Source: Dirofilaria immitis (Eukaryota; Nematoda; Chromadorea; Rhabditida; Onchocercidae). Taken from it: DNA of 64,000 nucleotides. How positions within the stretch are numbered: position 1 is the stretch's first letter; each line of letters begins with the position of its first letter. Below the pieces are notes generated by a model. The model did not search any database. It worked only from the letters and a program-made list of their open reading frames with translations, and was not told the origin of the DNA. The stretch is taken from positions 884,001 through 948,000 of the forward strand of contig JAKNDB010000108.1 of NCBI GenBank assembly GCA_024305405.1, read 5' to 3'. The position numbers were made by a program, and so were the translations under genes. This document shows positions 10,756 through 23,705 of the stretch, piece after piece.

Positions 10756-13700
10756 TCATTTTCTCGATGAAGTCTCGACGAATGGATCATCTTTATCATC
10801 ATCATGAACATCATGAACAATCGGAGCAATCATCTGAACAAATTCTTCATAATTGATCTGAAAATTTTTGCATTCTTTTATACTTAAAAGAAAAAAAAAT
10901 TTATTAACTTTATTTTCAATAGCTAAAATACGAAAATATGTTTAGTTGAAGAAATAATTTTGATTGATAGCTTAAATATAGTTATCAAATGATTCATCAA
11001 ATCTTATATATTATTAATTGCTATTAACCTGTTCATCACCATCTTTATCAACTTCTTGAATAATTTCATCTACTTCTTCTTCGCTAAATTTTTCACCCAT
11101 CGTTGTCATAAAATGCTTAAATTCTTGAGCTGTAATATATCCATTGCCATCTTTATCAAAAACTCTGTAATTTTTCATTTAATAATAAATTCGATTAAAT
11201 TAATTTGATAAATTTGGGGGGCAAAAACAATAATTCAAGAATTTAAAAAGTATAAATATTATTACTGAATTATTTTTTTATTCTAATTATTATTATCATC
11301 AAATTTTCCGATTAATTCATTTAGTCAAACTATTCCGCTTAACTGCTTAATTTATTCATTAAACTATTTTTTTTCTCGATTAATTTATTCCTCAAGACAA
11401 TTCTGCTTTGGTTAATTTTATCAAATTATTTCACTTAATTCATGTTATTTATCAAATAATTTCGCTTTATTCATCCATAAATTTACGAGCTATATAGCTT
11501 AAATTATTTTTTTAGCTTACTGTTAAACTTTTGTGACATCTACAGATTATCATCAGAAAATATTTTTTTGAAAATTTTTAAATTTAAAAGAAAGCCAGCC
11601 ATTTTAACGATACGTTCAGAACTAATTATTGAAATGAATGTTTTTTTTCTTTTCTTTTCTTGTAAACCATCAAATATTATATTTAAACTAAATTGAGAAG
11701 AGAAAAAGAGAAACTTTTCAGTTTAAAATGTAAGAAATTAATTTTTTAATTAAAATTTTTGTTGAATTCTTTTTTTTAATCTTTTAGAAAATTTTTTAAA
11801 AATTTATATCTTTCAATAATACATATATATTTTATAAGAAAAAAAACAAATGTAAAGAAGTTAAATTTTGTCAATCTAAAAAAAAAAAAATAAATAAATA
11901 AGAAATACTTTTTCATGCATGAAATGATAAAAGTAAAATGTAAGTTGCTTAAAATAGAATAAGTAAAAAAAAATTGATAAGAAATGTTTAAAAAAAAAGG
12001 AAAAAAAGGAAAAAATAAGTCGAATCAAATATTTTAACAATTCAAATTCTATTTCCGATTAAAATTTCACAAAAAAAGTAAAAATAGAAATGACTTAAAG
12101 AGAAAATAATAAATTGAATCAAATATTTTAGCAATTCAAATTCTATTTCCGATTAAAATTTCACAAAAAAAATAAAAATAGAAATGACTTGAAGAGAAAT
12201 AATAAATTGAATCAAATATTTTAGCAATTCAAATTCTATTTCCGATTAAAATTTCACAAAAAAATAAAAATAGAAATGACTTGAAGAGAAAATAATAAAT
12301 TGAATCAAATATTTTAGCAATTCAAATTCTATTTCCGATTAAAATTTCACAAAAAAATAAAAATAGAAATGACTTGAAGAGAAAATAATAAATTGAATCA
12401 AATATTTTAGCAATTCAAATTCTATTTCCGATTAAAATTTCACAAAAAAAGTAAAAATAGAAATGACTTAAAGAGAAAATAATAAATTGAATCAAATATT
12501 TTAGCAATTCAAATTCTATTTCCGATTAAAATTTCACAAAAAAATAAAAATAGAAATGACTTGAAGAGAAAATAATAAATTGAATCAAATATTTTAGCAA
12601 TTCAAATTCTATTTCCGATTAAAATTTCACAAAAAAATAAAAATAGAAATGACTTGAAGAGAAAATAATAAATTGAATCAAATATTTTAGCAATTCAAAT
12701 TCTATTTCCGATTAAAATTTCACAAAAAAATAAAAATAGAAATGACTTGAAGAGAAAATAATAAATTGAATCAAATATTTTAGCAATTCAAATTCTATTT
12801 CCGATTAAAATTTCACAAAAAAGTAAAAATAGAAATGATTTAAAGAGAAAATAATAAATTGAATCAAATATTTTAACAATTCAAATTCTATTTCCGATTA
12901 AAATTTCACAGAAAAAGTAAAAATAGAAATGATTTAAAGAGAAAATAATAAATTGAATCAAATATTTTAGCAATTCAAATTCTATTTCCGATTAAAATTT
13001 AACAAAAAAAAATAAAAATAAAAATGATTCATTTAATATAAGTAAATGTTAAATTTTTCCATACTTTGAAATTTTTTTATTCTAAAAGTAAAAGATAAAA
13101 TAGCATGGAAATAGATTTTATAAATTATTTTTGATATTCTTGAAAGTTAGCTTATCAATAAGGTTATTTTAATGATTTTAAGCTTATGTTATTGAATTCC
13201 AGCTTTTAAATGACGATTATCCCGATTGTCAATAACTGAGCCATATGGCATTCATATCTTATCTTGTGTAAACATTATTTTTAAATTAAACTTTTCTTTT
13301 TTTTTTCTTTTTTCTCACAAAATCAATCATTATTGCAAATGAAGTGAAATGATTGATTGATTGATTGAAAATAATAGACATACTTGAATGCTAATCGTAT
13401 CAATTCTTGATCTGTTTCCTTACTCATTTCTTTCATCATTTTACAAAATTCGAAAAAATCAATTTTGCCATTGCCATCAACATCATATTCATTAACCATA
13501 TTTAGTAATTCTTCTTCAGTTGGATTTAATCCAAGAGTACGCATTGCTACACCTAATTCTCTAATATTCATCGTACCATTACCATCTTTATCGAATAACT
13601 AAATATTATCATTTTAAAAATTATCACCAATTATATATTTATTAATTTAATATTAGATTTTAAAAATAAATTCGAATTACATTGATATAAATATTATTAC

Positions 13701-15627
13701 CGAGATATATTATTTCATTTCTAATATAATGAAAACGATATAGTAAAATTAAATTACTACATCAAAATAATAGGAAAATGGAAAAATTAATTTGCTAAAA
13801 ATTTTTGAATTTTAATTCAAATAAAATAAGCGATGCAAATTAAACTTTAATGAATCATCTTTAGGAGAAATTTAAGAAATTTCAGGAAATAAAACTTTAA
13901 TGAATCATCATTAGGATAAATTTAAGAAATTTCATGAAATAAAATAACAAATAAAATTTGCTAAAAATTTAAATTATTATTTCTTCAGATGACCTTAAAT
14001 GCTTGTGCAAATTCTTGCAACTCTTCTGGTGTAAAATCATCTTGTTCCGTTGCTGCTGATGAATTGGTATATTGCCGATACATTTTTGGTTCATCAAGAT
14101 TTGCGGATGATGAAAATGTTGGTTCTGTATTAACTGAAAAAAAAGAAAAGAATTTCTTTCACTTTAATAATATAAATGAAAAATTGAATTTTAATAAAAT
14201 AATTCAAAGAATTAATTCGTAAAATTTAACATCATTTCTTTCACTTTATTTAGAGATTATCAGTTTGATAATTTGATATATTATTTTATATCAGTACATA
14301 TTCCGATAGGGCATATTTGCGCGATATTGAAGTAAGTCATTAAAAAACTTATTATTATCGACAAAAATACTACACAACATAAGTATAAGTTCATTAACAG
14401 ACTGACTAATTAGTAATTGAAAAACTTAAATAATTAGCATCATAAATATCTGTCGATATTTTTTATTCGTCAGATTTGCCAAAAAAAAAAAAAAAAAAAA
14501 TTTACTGCAATTTAAATAACCGAACAGAATTATCAAAATTGATCGGTACTGATCAATTTTGATAACTAATTAAAGCAAAATGAAATTTAATACTTCGTCG
14601 AGAAATGAATGCGGAAAATCTCGAAAATTTTCCCTCATATCATAATTCATCATTTGCATAAATTATTTTAAAAAGTTTTCTTTTTTTCTAATAAATAAAA
14701 TTCACTGGTATAAAAATTTTTCATAATTATTATTTGAGTATTAATTTTCTTATGCATGAAATTTGAAACTTCTACTTCAAATAATCAAATATATTTTCCT
14801 CTTATTTCGAGAAAGAAATGGAAGAAATTTTTGATTATTTAGGAAAAAAAAGAGGAAAAAACGATTTTTATATTGTATATATAATCAACTATTTTCATAA
14901 TTATTACCTGTTATTACCTGTTATCTACCGGTAAATAATAATCATTAATTAATGCAATATCAATAACTTTTTTCTTGCTATGATTTCTCTCGCTTTTTTT
15001 TTTGCTGGGAGGAAAGGGAAGAAGGAAATTTTTTTAATATTAACGAAAAGTAAATTTGAAATTTGAATTTTGTAAAATATGCAAATTTTTTTTTTGAAAT
15101 TTTAAATTGTAAAAAGAAGAGAAATAATTTATTTAAAAAAAAACCGATAATTAATTAATTCGATAAATCAAATGTGAATATGAAATTTTCAAATGGAATG
15201 TAAAAAAAAAAGTTTTCAAAATTTATTAACCTAGAGGTGTTTCAGGTTGTATACTATTCGTTGTTGTTGTAGTAATTCCTCCATTATTGCTTTCATTGGA
15301 GGATGAGGTGGATGTACTTGGTGGAGTTTGAAATACACCGACCATATGAACAATACGACCTTTGGCTGGCACAGCAAGAGAAGCATCTTGTAATGGCGAT
15401 GGAGATGATTGTGATGGCGCATCTTGGCAATTTTGTAAACTAAAATTTATTTCGAGAAAATTTATTTCGAGAAAATTTATTTCAAGAAAATATTAGATAT
15501 GCAAAAAATAATAAATTAACAAATCCTCTAGAAGGATATGCAAATTTGTATGCCAAATAGTTTTTATTCTTATTTATGATTAATACTATAATATATTAAT
15601 AAATTATTCAATACAATCGTAATAATA

Positions 15628-15675
<48 letters not shown>

Positions 15676-16466
15676 TTGGATCATATAACTCTCCTAGAAT
15701 AAAATTCAATAAGCATATAAATAATAACAATAATAATATCGGATTATATAACCCTCCCTAGAATAAAATTCAATAAGATAAGAGCATAAATAATAATAAC
15801 AGCAATAACACCTGATCATATAATCTTACACCGGAACAAAATAACAACTTATAGTGTAGGGAAATAATTATTCGTTCTTTTTCACTGAATATTATAATTA
15901 TATGATTTTTAATCGTAATAATTTATAGGATAATTAATATTGCTAATTATTTTTTGATACCAATATCATGATATATTTATCAGTTTAATAGCTATTTAAA
16001 TCATTTTTTAATTGGAATTTTAATAATTAATTAGAGTGGAAGAATACTGCAATTGTATAATTAATATTCATATAATAAATAATTATTACACGATTATTTA
16101 TGATATTAAACATTGTGTGTTTATCAGTATAATCGTTATTTAAATCAGTTTTTCTTTTTTTTTTTTGAAATTTCAATAATTAATTGTGAAAAAGAAAAAA
16201 CATTATGATTATATGATTAATAATTACATGATAATTAATATTATTGATTATTTCTGATGGCATACTTATCAATATCAGTATATAATAGCTATTTAAATCA
16301 TTTTTTTCTCTGTTAATTTTCAGTAATTAATCATGAAGGGGAGAAAAAAAACAAACTCATTTCTTGTTAATCGTGTACGTTTAAGTACTTTAGTTAAATC
16401 GCTTAAATTGAATGTTATTTCGGATCGCCTCTTTGATGCCTTCCTGCTGTGCCGTTTTAACCTCAT
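10756..16466 (-). CDS. Calmodulin-like four-EF-hand protein with long N-terminal extension
   Basis: A calcium sensor of the nematode CAL family. Minus-strand exons: 16466-16357 (predicted first), 15439-15231, 14124-13994, 13598-13384, 11164-11029, 10857-10756; phases agree and give 300 aa. Residues 1-37 are basic. Residues 38-130 are rich in Ser, Thr, Pro and Gln, with the block [16 protein letters not shown]. Calmodulin homology starts at [14 protein letters not shown]. The EF loops are [12 protein letters not shown] (153-164), [12 protein letters not shown] (189-200), [12 protein letters not shown] (225-236) and DKDGDEQINYEE (261-272). Loop 4 has Glu in place of the usual Gly at position 6. 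The tail after the fourth EF-hand is about 28 residues, acidic (VHDDDKDDP). Exons from 15439 down are certain. The first exon rests on its ATG, locally higher GC and a matching splice phase (donor GTTTGT). No frame breaks were found. Confidence 0.85.
12014..13027. repeat. 93-bp minisatellite, about 11 copies, in calmodulin-like gene intron
   Basis: Units begin near 12018, 12111, 12204, 12297, 12390, 12484, 12577, 12670, 12763, 12856 and 12950, with a period of 93-94 bp. Each contains TCAAATATTTTAGCAATTCA and TTCTATTTCCGATTAAAATT, followed by an A-tract of variable length. Inner copies are nearly identical and edge copies diverge, as expected of an array spreading by unequal exchange or slippage. 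It lies in the 2.2-kb intron between exons 13598-13384 and 11164-11029. Confidence 0.97.
13842..13945. repeat. Two-copy tandem duplication, 50-bp period
   Basis: AAACTTTAATGAATCATC followed by TTAGGA and TTTAAGAAATTTCA occurs at 13842 and again at 13892, within an intron of the calmodulin-like gene. Confidence 0.85.
14530..14565. repeat. Perfect 15-bp inverted repeat with 6-nt loop
   Basis: TTATCAAAATTGATC at 14530-14544 is followed by the loop GGTACT and then the exact reverse complement at 14551-14565. It lies in an intron of the calmodulin-like gene. It could form a hairpin in DNA or pre-mRNA; no function is assigned. Confidence 0.85.
15620..15675. repeat. (AAT)n microsatellite
   Basis: A run of AAT/ATA trinucleotides interrupted once by GTA. 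It lies in the first intron of the calmodulin-like gene. Confidence 0.9.
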
Positions 16467-18623
16467 TACTGAAAAAAATCCCGAAGCCGTAATCTCTCCA
16501 GTTTTACGCCTTTTTATCCATTTGTTTCCATCACTAAAATTTGATTTGATTTTTCAAAATCTTTTTTTTTTCGTTATCTAATCAAATACAATCATCTTAA
16601 CAAAAAAAAAAAAGCATTCAACGAAACAAATTTCATTTCATCAATCATTATCATTGATCAAATTGATCATAATCAATACACGCATATATTGCAATATTTT
16701 TCATGAAATTATGATAAAATTTATTCGAACAAAAATTATTATCATTATGATTATTTGTATTTACAATTTACACTTATCAAATATTAATTTGGAAATATGA
16801 AAATATTTAATTATCATATTACGATTATTTTTAAATTTATATATATATCAAAGATGAATTATGATATGTAGAAATTTAAAATATTGCAAAAATATTAACA
16901 AATTTCCTTATCCTTGCCATACTTTTACATATACATATATATATATATATTATATATGTAAACTAAAATTAATTGAAATAAAATTAATTACAAAATTATC
17001 GCATAAAATTAATTTCTCAAAAAAAAAAAAGTATTGGATAGAAATAAAAAAAAAGAAAATAAGAATTCATTTATTACTAGAATTATTATTATTATTTATT
17101 TTTGCTCCATTCAAACTTTAAACAATTTCTTTGTTTAAATAAATAAACAGTAACATTTTTAAAAAAAAAGTTTTATTTATTATTTTGCTAATTTCTTTTG
17201 CTAGATTAAAATAAATAAAATGCAATTTATTAATGTTAAATAAAATTAATTATATTATTTAAAAACGGAAGAGAGGAATGAAAAAAGGAATGTAAAAAAA
17301 AAAAAAGTGATAAAATTTTATGATAAAATGATAAAATAAAAAAAAATTTAAAAAAAAAGTAATCAAACAATAAGAGAAATAAATGGAAAAAAAAGAGAGA
17401 AAGAGGAGATGAAAAACAAGAAAAAGAAAAAATAAATAAACGAAGAATTGATAAGTTAGTTATAAGAATGGATGAAGGAAAATGTTTGTTTAGATTAGGC
17501 AATGCATTAAGAATGAATAAAAAAAAAAAGTTTGAAAGTTTATATGCCTATTGTAAAAAATCAAGCAAAACTTATATTTCGTATTCATATATGTATAAAT
17601 AATTTATCATTAAACTATACGCTTGCGACAATATAAACAATAAGTCAACAATTTCTCGTAAACCAACGATGCACAATCAGGAAAAAGTCTTTAGTGAGTA
17701 ATTTGTAGTTTAAAGACGAGAGTGAAAAAAAAAAAACAAAAAGAAATTTTGCTAGTAACTTTTAGCTGTCAATTTTTTTTTTTTTTTTTTAGAAAACGAA
17801 GAAAAAGAGGAGAAAAAAAAAAAGAAAAGTGAACACATTGGAATAAACTTTTTAAAGTTATTAAAAAAAAAAAAAAGTAAATAAATAAAACGAAATGAAA
17901 GAAAGAAAGAAGATAATGGATTTTAATCGGAAAAAATATATATAAATCCATTTTTCTTTTTTTTTTTTTTATTCAACAAAAATATCATCTGTTTCTTAAC
18001 ATTTTTATTTTCGATCATTGAATTCAAAGAAAAGAAAAAAGGAAAATGTATATGAAAAGATTGAATTAATTTGTAATTAAATGCAATTTATTCATATTAA
18101 AATTATTATCAATTATTGTATTAAAATGAAATGATAAAAATGGATTAATTCTATTATTATTATTATCTATCAATTTCTTTTTTTTTTTTTTTAAAAAGAA
18201 GTAAGTTCATATTATTATTCGAATTTGTCACTTTTTTTCTTTCTCAAATTTTCTATAATATTTGCTTATTTATACATTTATGAATTAAAATTACAATTTT
18301 CTCGTCGATTTTTTTTCTCGACTTTTGAAAATTTTTCAATTTCCTGTTTATAAGCTCATTCAAAAATTGAAAATATACAGCTCTACGAGAGTTATAGAAT
18401 TTAAAAATTAAAATAGAATGAAAAAAAAATTACAACTTTAAACTTTGATAAGGAAAAAAAAACGAAAAGACGAAAAGCGAAAAAAGTTGCCAAAAGTTGA
18501 AAATATATATATATGCAATATAGTTGTGTATGTAATTATAACTATAGTTGAATGTTGTTAAAAGTTAAATGAAATTGTGCAACTTAGCGCCATGGCAACA
18601 ATCATTTTATCATAGAAATAGAT

Positions 18624-18673
18624 TTGAAGCATCATGGAAAACAAAACATGTTTTGTTTTCCATACTGCTTCAA
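18624..18673. repeat. 50-bp near-perfect palindrome
   Basis: The arms start TTGAAGC and end GCTTCAA. The centre ATGGAAAACAAAACATG continues into its own complement. Only two positions per 25-bp arm fail to pair, and there is essentially no spacer. The right arm is also the start of the adjacent triplicated segment. Confidence 0.9.
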
Positions 18674-18790
18674 ATAAACTTTACCGATAGAAAAGGTTTT
18701 ATTTCCCATGCTGCTTAAAATAAACTTTTACCGATTGAAAAGGATTTTTGTTTTTCATGCTACTTTAAAATAAACTTTTTATATCGAAAA
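18660..18790. repeat. Three-copy degenerate tandem repeat, 46-49 bp
   Basis: Each copy carries a CATGCTGCTT-like start, then AAATAAACTTT, a CCGAT-like box and GAAAAGG. Copies start near 18660, 18706 and 18755, and the third is the most diverged. Confidence 0.8.
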
Positions 18791-21700
18791 GAAATAAAAC
18801 AAAAAAAAAATGAAATGGATTAATTTTCATTCCTCTTGGAAATGATTTTTTTTTTTAGATGAAAAAATGATAATAAAAAGATAATGAAAATAATTGATAA
18901 AAATTGAAACCTAAAAAATTTTTATTTTTATTTTAATTGTTTAAGAAAAAAAATAGAAAAAAAAACTTATCAAACAACGTTTTTTTTGTTGTCTAAATTG
19001 CAACAATAAATTTGATAAAAGAAATTTAAAAATTTAATTAAAAATTTTGTTTCTATTTATGTAAATAATTTGTATATAAAAAAGTATAATTGATAAATGT
19101 TGATTGGAAGTTATTTGATTGAATAAAAAATTTTGATAGATGGCACTAATTTTTTGGCATTTATCAATTTGATAGCAATTTTCTTTTCTTTTTTTTTTTT
19201 CCTATTTTTCAATTAATCTTTATCAAAACTTTCTACTCGTTATTATCAATAAGAATTATCTCTATATATGAAATTAAAATATTAAAACTCAATTATCGAT
19301 TAATTAATTGAATGATTACTTATTTGGTAATGAAAGGAAAAAACAATTGAAGACCTCCAAACATATATATGGAAATTAAAATGTTTGAAAAATTTTATTT
19401 AAAAGTTGGAAAAAATTTCCAATAAAAAATACGAATAATATTTACATACATTTATTTATATTTGAATAATTAATCGATAAAATTTTTCATAAATAAATAA
19501 ATAAATAGTTTGTTTCTCAAAAAAAGAAAACAATGAAAAAATTTGTAAATATATATATGATGAGCAAAAAAGATGAAAAATTGAGCATAGAAAGAAAGAA
19601 AACAAAGAATTTATATGGTTAATTTAAGTTAATTAAAAATTATAATTAAAATGATAATCAATATATCAAAGAAATAAACAACATTTTCCTCATCTATTGA
19701 TTTATCTGTTATAATTTATTTTTAAAATATAGGCCATAAATTTATAGCCTATTCAATTTTTTTTTTTTTTAATTTAGTCACCTTTTTCTTTTTCACCTAT
19801 CTCTTCTTTGTTTTCTTTAACTTCATTCAATTTTCAACTTTTTTTTCCCTCAAATTTACGAAACTTTTCAATCCTATTTACTTCTTTTCGTTTCTTTTTT
19901 TTCCTAAAAAAAAAAAAAACTAATAATTCATTTTTTCGTCATTTCAGCTTCGCCTTGTTTTCTTTCCTCTTTCTTTTTTTTTCCATTTTTTGTTGACAAT
20001 TTTTGTATTATTTTTGTCAATTAAAATAAGCAAATTTTGGGAAAAAATTTTCATAAAATTTTATGAATTTTATTACAAAAAATTTTTAAATAATCTTTTA
20101 TTTGCTTAATTACTTTCATATGCCAGAAAATGTTTTGAAAAGGAAGCATTTTAAAAAATTTTTTTCGTTTCTTTTAAAATTATCCAAATGCTTACTTATG
20201 CATCTTCAGATGATTTGCTAAATTTTTTTTTTTTTTTTTGCTATAATTAAATTGTTCGAAACATTTTCTAAAAGCACTAGCAAAAATATCTTATCAAAGA
20301 GTATAGTTTTTTTTTTCAAGCTTAAAAAAAAATGATAAATGAAAAAGTTTTAAATTTCTGTAAACTTCTAACTAAAGAAACTTCAACATCTCTTTCGTCT
20401 TTTCATTTCTTTGAAAAAAAAAAATAAAAGAAACAAAAAAAAAACGAATGAAAAAAGAAAAAGCGGAAAAACAGACGAAAATTTGTCGAAAGGAAACGAC
20501 AAAGTTTGCTTTTTTTTTTCTTCTTCTTCCGCTTAAGCTTATCCGATAAGAAAAATCAATTCGAACTAAGAAAAATCTTTAAAAAAAAAAAAAAAAAAAC
20601 CAAAAAAATATCGTAAAATTTTTTAAGAAATCAAAAACATACAAATTGTAAAATTAAAACAAAAAAAAAAAGTAAATTCGAAAAAAAAATTATTCCAAAA
20701 AATTTTATAAAAATTTACAAAATTAGAAAAAAAAACAAAAATGATAAAAACGACGAATGAATAAATCATTTATCGTTTCTTTTTTTCCTTTTATTTTGTA
20801 ATTTTCACGACTACATTACCGTACATTACCGTAAGTAATATTATATTTTCCAGAAATTACCGTATCTCCTAGATATATATATATATATATTATGTATCAT
20901 TTAGGAAAAATGATTTTAGGAAAAAGGAAAGAAAAATTTATTTAAAAGAATATAAATTAAACATTTTTGTAATATTTATTTAGCATTTAATTTTTCAAAA
21001 AATTAATAAATAAATATTTTTAAAAGAAAAAATTTTTTTACTTTTTTCATATTTTTTAATAAAAATTTTTGATAAAATAGTAGGATAAAAGTAAAGGAAA
21101 ATTTTGAAAAAATATTTTATATCAAAATGAAATAAAAGAATGAATGTACAAAGAAGGAAAAAGGTATAATAAAATTAAGGTATGATGTAAAAGAATTGAA
21201 TGATGAAAATGAAATAAAAATTATAAGATATAAAATGGAAAAAAAAAGAGACGAAGATAATAAAATTTTTTATAATTTAATAAAATAATAATTTAAAAAA
21301 AAGAAAAAAGGATTAATATAGTTAAGTAATAGGAAATAAGAGAATTCATACAAACAAAATGTATTTTAAATAGCCTTATTTGGGAAAACTTTTTGAATAG
21401 ACCTGGGAAAATATTTTTCAAAATGAAAAGTTTCAAGAAACTTTAAGACAATTGCTTCATTTGATTTGATAAGTTATCACGTGAGTGAGTGATGATGACG
21501 ATGATAATGACGATGATGATGACGATGTGTTGACATCACAATTCTCTTTATCAAAATTTTATCACTAATAAAATTTCCATTAATCATTTTAATTTTTCAT
21601 CAATTTACTCATTTTCAATACTCTAAATGGAATGATTGATCGATCGGGCAGGGGAAAAAAAGCTGAAACAGTGAAAATAAAATGAATGAAATGTTAAAAT

Positions 21701-23664
21701 AAAAAGAAAAAAAAGTGGAAAAATAGGGAAGATAAAAAGATAAAACGAAAAAGAACAAAAAAAAGTTGTATGGAAGTCGAGACTTATTCAACAAACTTTT
21801 CGCACCTAACTTTTCTTCGTTTTCGCTTTTTTTTATTATTTTTTATTTTTTCAAAACAAAACTGAACAAAAATGAAAAAACAACAAAATTTCATTTAATC
21901 GTTTTTCTTTTTTTTTTAGAAAATAACAAAAAAAAATTTAAGTTTCGATATCATTTCCGATTTTAAAATTTAACATAATAATAGCATATTTGCTTATCGT
22001 TTTTATGATTAAAAAAATTCTTATATAATTTCAAATCTATAAGTAATAATTGTGAAAAATGGAATGTTGCAATTTAAGTTTAAAAAAGAAATGGATTAAA
22101 ATTAGATATTTCTAAAATTTATTTACAATATTAAAAAATGTATTTAAATTACTAAAAAAAAAAAAATGCATCATCAATATTTTCATATCAAATAGTAGCT
22201 AATGATATAAACATATATATATGTATATCCATATCAAGCAGCGATACAAATATACTTTTTTATTTTTTGAAATTTAAAAACTAAAATTTGAAAAAATAGA
22301 AATAAAAATAAACAAAAGAGAATTGATTTTTGAAATTAACAAAAATAAATGAATAAATTTTAAAATTTGTTCCTTACATTTTATAATTATTTTCATATAT
22401 TTATCAAAAAAAAAAAAAAAATTAGAGAAAAAGGAAAAATAAAAAGTAAAGTTTTTTTCTTTTTTTTTTCTTATTTTATTTATGCCTTTCTTTTTCGTTT
22501 GTCGAACTTTTTCATTGAATGAGAAATAAATAATTATGTTTAGAAATAGCAGAAAAATGAAAGTCATTTTATTAATAGTAGTCAAATAATAGTAGGGAAA
22601 TAAATCGATAAAATAATAATTAATTTTAAAAGGAAAAAAAAAGTTTTTTTTTTGCAAATAATTTTTGCATAATTAATTAATTATTATTTTATCAATTTGA
22701 TGATTAATTAATTGAAAAATTAGAAGAATAATTGATAAAATTTGTTGTAAAAAGAGGAAAGGTAAGAAGAATAAAGAAAAATAAAAGAAAGAAATAAGTA
22801 AACAATAATAAGTAATCAATAATTTAAACTTATCGAATAATTTCTTGCTTTAATTAATCAAATTAATTATTCATTTCAATTATTAGAAATGATTGTAGAA
22901 AGAAAAACAAGGAAAAGACAATGATAAGTGATAAATAATTAAAGCTTAAAAAATGAATGAAAGAAAGAAAAAAGCAAAGGAAAGGAAAAGAGAGAAGGAA
23001 GATGAGAATGATAAATTTATCAATGATGATAATGAAAAGTAATCATGATAAAAAAGTTTTTTTTCTTTCAAACGTAAAGAGTAGAGAGAGAGAGAGAGAG
23101 AGAAAGAAAAAGAATTTTGCCCTGTTGAAAGTAATCAAATATAGTTTAAATCGAAAATTTTTAAGAAGGAAAAAAAAAAAAAAGAAAGAAAAATAGGATG
23201 AAGTTGAAGGGAGTTAGTTAGTAGAAAGATATAAGTGATTTGTAGAATGATGATATATACACATGTACAACATACATACACATACATATGTATCACATAC
23301 ATACACATACATCATCTAAACATACATACAATCAAAACATATATATTACGTATGACTAAAAAGTTCGTAAAATGATTTAAGGCTTTTAATTTTGAAGCAT
23401 ATACATATATGCCTTAAGTTAGGCCTAAATTATCAAAGCCTTAAAACTATATCACTTGATAATTTAATTTTTGGCTAATTACAATCACATAAGTTTGCTC
23501 TTTAATCAACGAATTTTGAAGAAAAAAAGAAGTTTAAAAAAACTTTTCCTCTCTCTCTGTTGTTATATTTTACTTTCAAACTTCGAAAAGCAAAAAAAAA
23601 TTCGTCCTTTTATTTTAGAAGTTAAAAAAAAAGTACTTTTTCCTTTTACTATGTTTATTCTGAT

Positions 23665-23666
<2 letters not shown>

Positions 23667-23699
<33 letters not shown>
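23667..23699. repeat. (CA)n microsatellite
   Basis: An uninterrupted AC dinucleotide run, continuing into mixed TA/CA steps to about 23735. Confidence 0.95.

Positions 23700-23705
<6 letters not shown>

Noticed and set aside
17236..17502. 88-residue Phe/Ser-rich minus-strand frame
   Set aside because: Low-complexity translation of A-rich DNA. No gene context.
22274..22657. 127-residue minus-strand open frame
   Set aside because: It is almost all Phe, Ile, Lys and Asn from AT homopolymers, with no conserved motif.
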